Positions 53,710 through 64,000 of a stretch of DNA of 64,000 nucleotides are shown piece after piece. The position numbers were made by a program, and so were the translations under genes. Location of the stretch: contig NC_053391.1 of the NCBI RefSeq assembly GCF_905171765.1, forward strand, positions 155,367,565-155,431,564, read 5' to 3'. This DNA comes from Bufo bufo. Its lineage: Eukaryota; Chordata; Amphibia; Anura; Bufonidae. Positions within the stretch are counted from its first letter, which is position 1. Each line of letters starts with the position of its first letter. The notes below the pieces were generated by a model, which searched no databases, had not been told where the DNA came from, and saw only the letters and a list, made by a program, of their open reading frames with translations.

Positions 53710-56700
53710 CCCCTTAAGGACTTAGGGCGTACCGATACGCCCTATTTCCCGAATCCTTAAGGACTCAGGGCGTACCGGTATGTCCTAAGTTTAAATCGAG
53801 ATTGCGGAGCTGCGGGGGTTAATCCGAACAGGATGCTGGCTGAAATCATTCAGCCGGCATCCTGTCACAACGCCAGGGGGGGGTCATGTGACCCCCCCGT
53901 ATCGGCGATCTCCGCAAACCGCAGGTCAATTCAGACCTGCGGTTTGCTGTGCTTTCTTCAGTTTCTGATCCCCGCGGATCACAAACTTTAGTGTGCCTAA
54001 AATATTGATTTTGCACCCCCCTGCACCCCTGCATGATTTTTTGCCGGCGGGTGGTGCAGGGGGGGTTTGTATGCGGTGGGGGCCGTGCAGGAGGCGGGCG
54101 GTGCGGGATCCCCCGCCCGCCTCCTCTTGAAAATTCGTTGGTGGCCAGTGGGTATACCAGGGTGTCAGCACTTTGCTGACACCCTGGTATAAACGGCTGA
54201 CATCTGTGCAGATGTCAGCCGTTTAACCCTTTCCATTCCGCGATCCGTACGGATCGTTGTATGGAAAAAGTTAACAGTAGGAGGGAGCTCCCTCTCCCAT
54301 CGGGGGGCTGCTGTGCCTTTGCAGCCCCCCGATGGAGAGGGAGAGAGCCCCCAGACAGCCCCCCTCCTTACCCTTCCCCATCTGCGAAGTTGTGGCCACA
54401 ACTGAGCAGACGGGGAAGGTTCCCATGGCAACAGGACGCCTTCTCAGGCATCCTGCTGTCCATGGTGCTGAACAGATCTGTGCTAAAGGCATAGATCTGT
54501 TCAGACAAAGTGTAAGTAAAATACAGTACAAAACACTATATAGTGTACTGTACTGTATTATGCAGATTATCAGACCCACTGGATCTTCAAGAACCAAGTG
54601 GGTCTGGGTCAAAAAAAAAGTTAAAAAAAGTGAAAAAAAAGTAAAACACATTTATCACTGATTAAAAATGAAAAAAATAAAATTCCCTACACATGTTTGG
54701 TATCGCCGCGTCCGTAACGACCGGATCTATAAAACGGTCATGTTACTTTCCCAACACGGTGAACGCCATAAAAATAAAATAAAAAAAAACTATGAGGAAA
54801 TTGAAATTTTGCCCACCTTACTTCCCAAAAAAGGTAATAAAAGTGATCAAAAAAGTCGCATGTATGCCAAAATAGTACCAATCAAACCGTCATCTCATCC
54901 CGCAAAAATCATACCCTACCCAAGGTAATCGGCCAAAAACTGAAAAAACTATGGCTCTTAGACTATGGAAACACTAAAACATAATTTTTGGGGTTTCAAA
55001 AATGAAATCATTGTGTAAAACTTAAATAAATTTTAAAAAAGTATACATATTAGGTATCACCGCGTCCGTATCGACCGGCTATATAAAAATATCACATGAC
55101 CTAACCCCTCAGGTGACCACGTAAAAAAATAAAAATAAAAACGGTGTAAAAAAAGCCATTTTTTGTCATCTTACGTCACAAAACATGTAATAGCAAGCGA
55201 TCAAAAAGTCATATGCACCCCAACATAGTGCCAATCAAACCGTCATCTCATCCCGCAAAAAATGACACCCTACTTAAGATAATCGCCCAAAAACTGAAAA
55301 AACTATGGCTCTTAGACTATGGAGACACTAAAACATTTTTTTTGTTTTAAAAATGAAATCATTGTGTAAAACTTACATAAATAAAAAAAATTGTATACAT
55401 TTTAGAAATCGCCGCGTCCGAGAAAACCGGCTCTATAAAATTACCACATAATCTAACCTGTCAGATGAATGTTGTAAATAACAAAAAAAATAAACATGCC
55501 AAAAAAGCTATTTCTTGTTACCTTGCCTCACAAAAAGTGTAATATAGAGCAACCAAAAATCATATGTACCCTAAACTAGTACCAACAAAACTGCCACCCT
55601 ATCCAGTAGTTTCTTAAATGGGGTCACTTTTTTGGAGTTTCTACTCTAGGGATGCATCAGGGGGGCTTCAAATGGGACATGGTGTCAAAAAAACCAGTCC
55701 AGCAACATCTGCCTTCCAAAAACCGTATGGCATTCCTTTCCTTCTGCGCCCTGCCGTGTGCCCGTACAGCAGTTTACGACCACATATGGGGTGTTTCTGT
55801 AAACTACAGAATCAGAGCCATAAATAATGAGTTTTGTTTGGCTGTTAACCCTTGCTTTGTAACTGGAAAAAAAATATTAAAATGGAAAATCTGCCAAAAA
55901 AAGTGAAATTTTGAAATTGTATCTCTATTTTCCATTAAATCTTGTGCAACACCTAAAGAGTTAACAAAGTTTGTAAAATCAGTTTTGAATACCTTGAGGG
56001 GTGTAGTTTCTTATATGGGGTCACTTTTATGGAGTTTCTACTCTAGGGGTGCATCAGGGGGGCTTCAAATGGGACAAGGTGTCAAAAAACCAGTCTAGCA
56101 AAATCTGGCTTCCAAAAACCATACGGCGCACCTTTCCCTCTACGCCCTACTGTGTGCCCGTACAGTAGTTTACGGACACATATGGGGTGTTTCTGTAAAT
56201 GGCAGAGTCAGGGCAATAAAGATACAGTCTTGTTTGGCTGTTAACCCTTGCTTTGTTAGTGGAAAAAATGGGTTAAAATGGAAAATTAGGCAAAAAAATG
56301 AAATTCTCAAATTTCATCCCCATTTGCCAATAACTCTTGTGCAACACCTAAAGGGTTAACAAAGTTTATAAAATCAGTTTTTAATACCTTGAGGGGTGTA
56401 GTTTATAGAATGGGGTCATTTTTGGGCAGTTTCTATTATGTAAGTCTCGCAAAGTGACTTCAGACCTGTAGTGGTCCCTAAAAATTGGGTTTTTGTAAAT
56501 TTCAGAAAAATTTCAAGATTTGCTTCTAAACTTCTAAGCCTTGTAACATCCCCCAAAAATAAAATATCATTCCCAAAATAATTCAAACATGGAGTAGACT
56601 ATGTATTACAGAAGTAGAGAAACTGAAACCTTGAAATTTGCAAATTTTTCAAAATCTTTGGTAAATTAGGTATTTTTTTATGCAAAAAAATAAAAATATT

Positions 56701-56871
56701 TGACTTCATTTTACCAGTGTCATGAAGTACAATATGTGACGAAAAAACAATCTCAGAATGGCCTGGATAAGTCAAAGTGTTTTAAAGTTATCAGCACTTA
56801 AAGTGACACTGGTCAGATTTGCAAAAAATGGCCAAGTCCTTAAGGTGAAATAGGGCTGAGTCCTTAAGAGG
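53710..56871. mobile_element. Non-autonomous TTAA-target element (piggyBac-like), 3162 bp
   Basis: It is flanked by TTAA at 53706-53709 and 56872-56875. The termini CCCCTTAAGGACTTAGGGC and the complement of GGGCTGAGTCCTTAAGAGG are imperfect inverted repeats. Removing it restores the reading order of the Penelope-like endonuclease on the minus strand, which confirms the insertion. Inside are hairpin-rich GC stretches (53870-54330) and several related repeats of about 360-400 bp in the right half ('gaggggtgtagttt', 'cacctaaagggttaac', 'catcaggggggcttcaaatg'). No transposase frame is visible. TTAA targets fit piggyBac, though Kolobok-type elements share that target. Confidence 0.8.
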
Positions 56872-56875
56872 TTAA

Positions 56876-57304
56876 GGAGTTTCCTTCTATGGTCCCCCCC
56901 CTCTTGGTGGTAAAAAGACTCTTTCTATACCTTGCACTTTTAGGCCAGATATATCCCCTGCGTGCAAAACCGCAAAATGTAGGCTGGCAGCTGAAACGTT
57001 GCTGCTCTTGTAATGTGGTATATCCGAAATGTGCTTCCGTATCCTGTTTTTTTATGGATTGATTGTGCAGCCTACATATTGCAATGAGCATATTTCACAG
57101 GTAATAAAGTACACCACATATTTGGTGTTACAGTTGATGTATGACTGTATGTTAAATGTTTTATCACATACTGTGGACCTGAAAGCCTTACCAGTGACCG
57201 TATGCTCATAGCAAATGCACTTGCGGTGTCCGCATTTAAAGCTACCCATAAAATTAAGCCATATGGGTTGTGTAAGTTTCTTCTGTGAAAAAACTCGGGC
57301 TTAT
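56876..57304 (-). pseudogene. Penelope-like element GIY-YIG endonuclease region
   Basis: From 57249 the minus strand reads FKCGHRKCICYEHTVTGKAF, then YINCNTKYVVYFITCEICSL and QYVGCTINP. The Cys-rich CxxC block followed by VVY...YVG is the signature of the GIY-YIG-type endonuclease of Penelope-like retroelements. An RRNLHNPYGL segment just upstream is in another frame, so a frameshift separates it. Downstream coding (about 57050-56876) continues into 53705 across the TTAA element. A Tc1 element adjoins the upstream end at 57305, and no further Penelope coding is clear beyond it. Confidence 0.82.
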
Positions 57305-57306
57305 TA

Positions 57307-58899
57307 CAAACCGGATTCCAAAAAAGTTGGGACACTATACAAATTGTGAATAAAAACTGAATGCAATGATGTGGAGGTGCCAACTTCTAATATTTTATTC
57401 AGAATATAACATAAATCACGGAACAAAAGTTTAAACTGAGAAAATGTACCATTTTAAGGGAAAAATATGTTGAATCAGAATTTCATGGTGTCAACAAATC
57501 CCCAAAAAGTTGGGACAAGGCCATTTCCCCACTGTGTGGCATCTCCCCTTCTTCTTACAACACTCAACAGACGTCTGGGGACCGACGAGACCAGTTTCTC
57601 TAGTTTAGAAATAGGAATGCTCTCCCATTCTTGTCTAATACAGGCCTCTAACTGTTCAATCGTCTTGGGCCTTCTTTGTTGCACCTTCCTCTTTATGATG
57701 CGCCAAATGTTCTCTATAGGTGAAAGATCTGGACTGCAGACTGGCCATTTCAGTACCCGGATCCTTCTCCTACGCAGCCATGATGTTGTGATTGATGCAG
57801 AATGTGGTCTGGCATTATCTTGTTGAAAAATGCAGGGTCTTCCCTGAAAGAGATGACGTCTGGATGGGAGCATATGTTGTTCTAGAACCTGAATATATTT
57901 TTCTGCATTGATGGTGCCTTTCCAGACATGCAAGCTGCCCATGCCACACGCACTCATGCAACCCCATACCATCAGAGATGCAGGCTTCTGAACTGAGCGT
58001 TGATAACAACTTGGGTTGTCCTTGTCCTCTTTGGTCCGGATGACATGGTGTCCCAGATTTCCAAAAAGAACTTCGAATCGTGACTCGTCTGACCACAGAA
58101 CAGTCTTCCATTTTGCCACACTCCATTTTAAATGATCCCTGGGCCAGTGAAAACGCCTGATCTTGTGGATATTGCTTAGAAATGGCTTCTTCTTTGCACT
58201 GTAGAGTTTCAGCTAGCAACGGCGGATGGCACGGTGGATTGTGTTCACTGACAATGGTTTCTGGAAGTATTCCTGAGCCCATTCTGTGATTTCCTTTACA
58301 GTAGCATTCTTGTTTGTGGTGCAGTGTCGTTTAAGGGCCCGGAGATCACGGGCATCAAGTATGGTTTTACGGCCTTGACCCTTACGCACAGAGATTGTTC
58401 CAGATTCTCTGAATCTTCGGATGATGTTATGCACAGTTGATGATGATAGATGCAAAGTCTTTGCAATTTTTCGCTGGGTAACACCTTTCTGATATTGCTC
58501 CACTATCTTTCTGCGCAACATTGTGGGAATTGGTGGTCCTCTACCCATCTTGGCTTCTGAGAGACACTGCCACTCTGAGAAGCTCTTTTTATACCCAATC
58601 ATGTTGCCAATTGACCTAATTAGTGTTAATTGGTCTTCCAGCTCTTCGTTATGTTCAAATTTACTTTTTCCAGCCTCTTATTGCTACTTGTCCCAACTTT
58701 TTTGGGATTTGTTGACCCCGTGAAAATTGGAATCAACGTATTTTTCCTTTAAAATGATACATTTACTCGGATTAAACGTTTGATCTGTCATCTACGTTCT
58801 ATTACAAATAAAATATTGACATTTGCCATCTCCACCTCATTGCATTCAGTTTTTATTCACAATTTGTTTAGTGTCCCAACTTTTTTGGAATCCGGTTTG
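57307..58899 (-). mobile_element. Tc1/mariner transposon, 1593 bp, with long IR/DR ends
   Basis: It is flanked by TA at 57305-57306 and 58900-58901. The ends start CAAACCGGATTCCAAAAAAG on both strands and remain recognisable as inverted repeats for about 210 bp. Inside each, AAAAAGTTGGGACAAG repeats the outer AAAAAAGTTGGGACA, the inverted/direct repeat design seen in several Tc1-group elements. It contains one transposase gene with one visible stop. Confidence 0.95.
57475..58602 (-). pseudogene. Tc1-type DD34E transposase with one internal stop
   Basis: A cut-and-paste transposase, 375 codon positions from the ATG at 58602. The N-terminal paired-type DNA-binding domain has two helix-turn-helix regions (RRKIVEQYQKGVTQRKIAKT and a second around ATVKEITEWAQEYF), with a GRKT linker (GQGRKTILD). 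The catalytic core has Asp in VLWSDESRF (about 172), Asp in FQQDNARPH (about 262) and Glu in SPDLSPIENIW (about 297). The last two are 34 residues apart, as in the Tc1 group. A TAG at 58213-58215 (codon 130) separates two open parts that are in the same frame. No frameshift is needed. An ATG further in (for MGRGPPIPT) is an alternative start. Confidence 0.93.
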
Positions 58900-58901
58900 T
58901 A

Positions 58902-59280
58902 ATTGATCATAGAACACTGCAAATTTACTTTACCCATGCACTTTGGACACTGATAATGAGATTTTTTAGATGTTTTAAATTCTAATATCATGAATTCTGT
59001 TCACTTTTATGCTTGATTGATTTTATTGTATGTTTAATTGACACACCTATATATTGTGTGATTGTAACACATGTGCACATAGCTTGAGAAAGACCACAAC
59101 AAGCGGTTGAAACGTCGCTGCTACCTGACATTGGGTGAATAAACCACACGTTTTTTTGAATTCCTCGGTGTGCTGCTGGCTTCTTTTCGCTGTATTGAAT
59201 TGGACCATGGTGCTGGTTCACACTGGCCTGTTTTGCACCCGATCGAGAGAGTGTGCTGCATCTTCATTTTCCAAGTTTAT
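58902..59280. other. Non-coding flank, possibly Penelope-like terminal repeat
   Basis: The plus strand has GCTTGAGAAAGACC and AAGCGGTTGAAACGTCGCTG near 59080-59120, followed by GGGTGAATAAACCACACG. This phrase type resembles the terminal repeats of Penelope-like elements, and the GAAAC part recalls the hammerhead motif at 53281-53340, but the other core strand is not present. No gene was seen. Confidence 0.35.
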
Positions 59281-59815
59281 ATTCACTCTGGTAGGCAGAT
59301 TAGCGGATACAGTACAGAGGCAAAAACAAAGTCTTTGACTTAAACAGTGCAGTGTTTATTCACACATAAACAAAAATGACAGTTTGTCATCTTGGTGTTC
59401 ATTCACACCATGGCAAGTCCACAGAACAAAAAACATTCACCTTGTCAGAGGTTTTCTCAGCAGCAGTCCACAACAGGCTTTAGGGCCTGCTTCCCAGAAA
59501 TGAGGCTCTCAGCCCTTTAGTACGGCACACATCATGCAGCTCTCAACCAACGACTCCATTGTAAAATGGAGGATAATCTACACAGCTGAGACTGCTGGCT
59601 GGGTTTTTATATCCCAGACCAAAACCCGGCCTGGAACGTGGGGAACAGCCACCCACCCTGCACTTTGTCTGATCCCAGTAAGAGCCGGCCCGGATCAGCT
59701 TTACAGCCACACTAAATAACCAATAGTGTCAGTGAGCACTAGCTGCCGCTGACACTTAAAATTGCCGTCTTTTACCTCACCAAGGCCAGGAACCTCTGTG
59801 ACACATATCTTCTGT
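59281..59815 (-). repeat. Putative solo LTR
   Basis: On the minus strand there is a TATA-like box (GGGATATAAAAACCC, about 59600-59616) and, about 250 bases further, GTGAATAAACACTGC containing AATAAA (about 59345-59360). The likely start is TGTCACAGAGGTTCC at about 59800. I could not fix the ends or find a TSD, so this is tentative. Confidence 0.4.
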
Positions 59816-59840
59816 CAATGACGGACCATTGCGCCTTCCT

Positions 59841-59841
<1 letters not shown>

Positions 59842-59884
<43 letters not shown>
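59842..59884. repeat. (TA)n microsatellite
   Basis: An uninterrupted run of about 20 TA units. Confidence 0.95.
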
Positions 59885-59889
<5 letters not shown>

Positions 59890-60099
59890 TATCAAACTGG
59901 TGTAAAGTAGAACTGGTTTAGTTGCCCATAGCAACCAATCAGATTCCACCTTCCATTTTTCACAGCTTCATTGTGTACTTATATGTGTACATAACATTGT
60001 GTGTCATCACACTGTACTAATCTGTGTGGGAAAAGTGACCTCTCACTGTGGACTGCACACAATACTGTATTCAGAAGAGAACGCATGTAGTGAGAGCAT

Positions 60100-61190
60100 C
60101 AGTAATGAGTAGTGACGGACGACCATTTGCGAACCACGCGTTCGCGGCGGGCCCCATTCACTTTAATGGCAGGCGAACCTGAAAAACCTTCAGGTCATAT
60201 TTGCAGCCAGCAAACACTTACTGGAAGTACACAAATAGTCCTACAACATGGACAGTGCTATACCAGAGGGGGATCACTGGCAAAAATTCCCACAAAAAAT
60301 ATGTATTTTAATCAAGGGCCATTTTTATGTGTCTTAAAGGGAAACTCTCAAAAATGTGCCCTGCTGGAGCCTAGAAAAATGTTATTCCCTATCGGTTTTA
60401 TGTATACAAATGTGCAGCACTCCATGTTTTTGTATCCTGCAGAGTCCATTAAAAAAATGCATATGTTAACATAAATTTATTTTTCTACCATGGAACTGTA
60501 TGGTGAACGGACGCCACTGTACGGCATCGGTCTGAGGCATCTGTTAACGCATACATTTATGGTATGCATTAAATGGATGGCAAAATCAGATGTGAACCCA
60601 GCCCAGAATAAGAATAAGCACCAGTACACAGCGGAGCAGCGTGGGAAAGAGGGGAGGCCACCATGTACTGACAGAGCGCTACCTGGTCCTGGTGGTCAGG
60701 GATAAGGACTGTGTTTCCCAAGGATCATTTTCTACTTGGAAATACAGGGCACAGTATAATACACTAGAATCTATATAATATAAAGATATTAGCCCTACCC
60801 CCAAAAAATAATACAATTAGGTGGTCATTTATTATATAGAAACATGTCTATGTTAAGCGTATTTCTGACACAGATTGTGGCGCAAAGGTCCTTAGCACTG
60901 CAATCTGCATATTTTTTCCGCGGATAACACCGACATACTGTAACTGGAAAAAAGGGTATAAGAGGGCACAGTACAGGGAATTACTAGAAGCACTGCACAG
61001 GGTGTAGTAAGAGGGCACAATGCAGGGTATAAAGGGCACAGTACGGGGTGAGGGGCACAGTACGGGGTGGGGGGCACAGTCACATGACCCTGTGACATTA
61101 GAACGTCCTTATGGTGAATTTGGTTAATACGTCACCATAATGAGAGGCAGAGGAGTGAGACAAGTGTGTGATTATGTGGCTAGAGATAAA
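60100..61190. other. Non-coding, with a hAT-like end near 60108
   Basis: AGTAGTGACGGACGACCATT followed by GCGAACC...GGCAGGCGAACC near 60108-60180 looks like the end of a small hAT-type element, but I did not find its partner. The rest, to 61190, holds no recognisable gene. The frame at 60112-60474 has no known motif. A short GGGGCACAGTACGGGGTG-type repeat is at 61010-61080. Confidence 0.4.
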
Positions 61191-61569
61191 CAATGTAACT
61201 GTCAGCCAGTACAGGCCCCAAAACTTAGGCAATAGGCATTCACCTGACAGCAAAGAACATTGGATTTGGCTGAAGGTACATTAGGCGGTCACAGGATAAA
61301 AATGTAACTGTCGGCCTGTACAGGCCCCAAAAATTTGCCAATAGGCATTCACCAGACAGCAAAGAACTTTGGATTCTGTGGCTGGAGGTACATTAGGCAG
61401 TCACAGGATAAAAATGTAGCTGTCGGCCTGTACAGGCCCCAAAAATTAGGCAATAGGCATTCACCTGACAGCAAAGAACTTTGGATTCTGTGGATGGAGG
61501 TACACTAGGCGGTCACAGGATAAATATGTAACTGTCGGCCAATACAGGCCCCAAAAATTAGCTAATAGG
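61190..61569. repeat. 109-112-bp tandem repeat, three to four units
   Basis: TGTAACTGTCGGCC, TACAGGCCCCAAAAATTAGG and CAATAGGCATTCACC recur from about 61192, 61301, 61413 and 61525. The last unit is interrupted at 61570 by hAT-A copy 3. It may continue beyond that element, outside the window. Confidence 0.88.
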
Positions 61570-64000
61570 TAGTGTTGAGCGAACAGTTCGAGCATAGTTC
61601 GGGTCCGTACCGAATTTTGGGGTGTTCGTGACACGGACCCGAACCCGAACTTTTTCGTAAAAGTTCGGGTTCGGGTTCGTCGTTCGGCATGTATTTTGGC
61701 GCATTTTGAAAGGCTGCAAAGCAGCCAATCAACATGCATCATACTACTTGCCCTAAGATGCCATCGCAGCCATGCCTACTATTGGCAAGGCTGTGATTGG
61801 CCAAGTGCAGCATGTGACTCAGCCTCTTTATAAGCTTGTGCGCACGTCGGGACGTGCTCACTCCCGATGTGAATAGAACAGGGATAGACGCAGCTGATGC
61901 TAGGGCGAGAATAGGCAGGGATAATTGAATAACTGGAAGCAAATTTCTCTCCTCCACCTGTGATTCATCTGAACAACTGCAGCTGAGCTGCTTTTTTGAT
62001 AGGGATTGGCTATTTTTAGAGTGGCCAGAGTGATTTTTCCATCCACATGTACCTGGGCTGACCGCCGGCCGCCATTTTGCGACTTGTAGTGCTGCAGCAG
62101 AAGCTGCCACAGTGTGCATTCCAAAGCTCCAAACAAGTCAGACATCTACACCTGGGATTCAGACCAATAGCGATTTAGCAGCACAGTCCAAGGCTATTTT
62201 TTTTAAAGGTTGTGCAGACCATTTTGTGGCACATGTTACTGGGCTGATAGGCGGCGGCCATCTTGGGACTAGTGCTGCAGCACAATCTCTCCCAACGTCC
62301 ATTAATCACTTGTAATAGTGGTCTGTGCCATAGAAATCCTACATCAGGGACTTGGGTGTGCTTGTGTCACCCCTACTAATACCAGTCCACCTGTAATCCA
62401 TACAGTGAAAAGCCATAAAGTATTCCAGTGAGGGAATTTTTTTTTTATTTAAAAAAGGCCAAGTTAGTTTATCTGGCGTTCAATATACTAGATACAGTTA
62501 GGCCTGCGTTTCATACATCTGGAATTAGCAAACTAATGTGCTGGGGTTGGGAAAACATATATGTACCCATACTAGAATCTGTCAAAGAAAGCGGTACTCA
62601 CATATAACAGTCATTCCATCTGTAATCCATACAGTCAAAAGACTGAAAGTATTCCAGTGAGGGAATTTTTTTTATTTAAAAAAGGCCAAGTTAGTTTATC
62701 TGGCGTTCAATATACTAGATACAGTTAGGCCTGCGTTTCATACATCTGGAATTAGCAAACTAATGTGCTGGGGTTGGGAAAACATATATGTACCCATACT
62801 AGAATCTGTCAAAGAAAGCGGTACTCACATATAACAGTCATTCCATCTGTAATCCATACAGTCAAAAGACTGAAAGTATTCCAGTGAGGGGATTTTTTTT
62901 ATTTAAAAAAGGCCAAGTTAGTTTATCTGGCGTTCAATATACTAGATACAGTTAGGCCTGCGTTTCATACATCTGGAATTAGCAAACTAATGTGCTGGGG
63001 TTGGGAAAACATATATGTACCCATACTAGAATCTGTCAAAGAAAGCGGTACTCATATATAACAGTCATTCCATCTGTAATCCATACAGTCAAAAGACTGA
63101 AAGTATTCCAGTGAGGGAATTTTTTTTATTAAAAAAAGGCCAAGTTAGTTTATCTGGCGTTCAATATACTAGATACAGTTAGGCCTGCGTTTCATACATC
63201 TGGAATTAGCAAACTAATGTGCTGGGGTTGGGAAAACATATATGTACCCATACTAGAATCTGTCAAAGAAAGCGGTACTCACATATAACAGTCATTCCAT
63301 ATGTAATCCATACAGTCAAAAGACTGAAAGTATTCCAGTGAGGGAATTTTTTTTATTTAAAAAAGGCCAAGTTAGTTTATCTGGCGTTCAATATACTAGA
63401 TACAGTTAGGCCTGCGTTTCATACATCTGGAATTAGCAAACTAATGTGCTGGGGTTGGGAAAACATATATGTACCCATACTAGAATCTGTCAAAGAAAGC
63501 GGTACTCACATATAACAGTCATTCCATCTGTAATCCATACAGTCAAAAGACTGAAAGTATTCCAGTGAGGGAATTTTTTTTTTATTTAAAAAAGGCCAAG
63601 TTAGTTTATCTGGCGTTCAATATACTAGATACAGTTAGGCCTGCGTTTCATACATCTGGAATTAGCAAACTAATGTGCTGGGGTTGGGAAAACATATATG
63701 TACCCATACTAGAATCTGTCAAAGAAAGCGGTACTCACATATAACAGTCATTCCATCTGTAATCCATACAGTCAAAAGACTGAAAGTATTCCAGTGAGGG
63801 AATTTTTTTTTTATTTAAAAAAGGCCAAGTTAGTTTATCTGGCGTTCAATATACTAGATACAGTTAGGCCTGCGTTTCATACATCTGGAATTAGCAAACT
63901 AATGTGCTGGGGTTGGGAAAACATATATGTACCCATACTAGAATCTGTCAAAGAAAGCGGTACTCACATATAACAGTCATTCCATCTGTAATCCATAGAG
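61570..64000 (+). mobile_element. hAT-A copy 3, inverted, right end only
   Basis: It begins TAGTGTTGAGCGAACAGTTC at 61570 and is the reverse complement of 44361 backwards, nearly identical (a six-base CGGGTT length difference near 61675 and few substitutions). The 8 bases before it, CTAATAGG, are the expected left TSD. The right one is outside the window. After about 860 bp of end region the 227-bp satellite starts and runs to the window edge. Its transposase would be on the plus strand beyond 64000. Confidence 0.93.
62425..64000. repeat. 227-bp satellite array of hAT-A copy 3
   Basis: Same unit as 38504-43504 on the other strand, about seven units within the window. The visible units read AATGTGCTGGGG, so they are all of the GCACATT type, like the units nearest the same end of the complete element (units 19-22). 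Confidence 0.95.

Noticed and set aside
54165..54661. Possible transposase frames in the TTAA element
   Set aside because: Frames on both strands overlap in a hairpin-rich region and show no piggyBac or other transposase motif.
59080..59120. A third hammerhead ribozyme
   Set aside because: Only the GAAAC part is present. The CTGATGA strand is not recognisable and stem III with a cleavage triplet cannot be formed convincingly.
59281..59815. A confident solo LTR with target duplication
   Set aside because: TATA-like and AATAAA signals are in a plausible order on the minus strand, but I could not find matching flanks or fixed ends. It is kept only as a tentative feature.

Overview
The window looks like gene-desert DNA from a large, repeat-rich vertebrate genome, most likely an amphibian. 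I infer this from the mix of element types: hAT elements with BED-finger transposases, chromodomain Ty3/Gypsy, DIRS-like and Ngaro-like tyrosine-recombinase retroelements, Penelope-like elements, Tc1/mariner and TTAA-target elements. I found no host protein gene, rRNA, tRNA or CRISPR array. Nearly everything is a transposable element (TE), often nested, with satellite arrays inside several of them. No similarity search was possible, so family calls rest on motifs, termini and target-site duplications (TSDs) that I could read.

Layout. 1-5131: a decayed hAT element (subfamily 'hAT-A', copy 1) with a broken minus-strand transposase and two tandem arrays. 5132-6870: the 3' end of an old chromodomain Gypsy element plus its LTR. 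6871-7919 and 13245-13440: two pieces of a minus-strand DIRS-like element. It is split by a full-length young Gypsy element (7920-13244, TSD GCTGC, LTRs with one visible difference). 13465-29426: a tandem segmental duplication (copy 1 8469 bp, copy 2 7493 bp). It carries a 1241-bp non-autonomous hAT element with TSD CTGTTCAG, a hammerhead ribozyme with all core residues, and the left part of a second hAT family ('hAT-B'). 26031-45560: hAT-B, with a decayed minus-strand transposase and diverged TSD. Inside it sits a complete 12749-bp hAT-A element (31613-44361, perfect 8-bp TSD CCTACAAG) with an uninterrupted 1125-codon transposase, a 93-bp minisatellite on one side and about 22 copies of a 227-bp satellite on the other.

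45718-51536: a decayed Ngaro-like tyrosine-recombinase element with the A1...B1-A2-B2 split direct repeat layout. 52397-53106: a hAT-B end fragment. 53107-57304: a minus-strand Penelope-like element split by a 3162-bp TTAA-target (piggyBac-like) element and adjoined by a 1593-bp Tc1 element whose transposase is spoiled by one visible stop. 58902-61569: a putative solo LTR, simple repeats and a 109-112-bp tandem repeat. 61570-64000: the start of another hAT-A copy in inverted orientation, nearly identical at its end to the one at 44361.

How the parts work together: the hAT-A transposase (35070-38447) is the only apparently intact cut-and-paste enzyme here. Its element's termini are shared by the copy at 61570 and resemble those of the small hAT elements, which it or a relative could have moved. 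The most notable signals are the hAT elements that carry kilobase-scale satellite arrays with higher-order repeat structure, the hammerhead ribozyme, and the split-repeat element.
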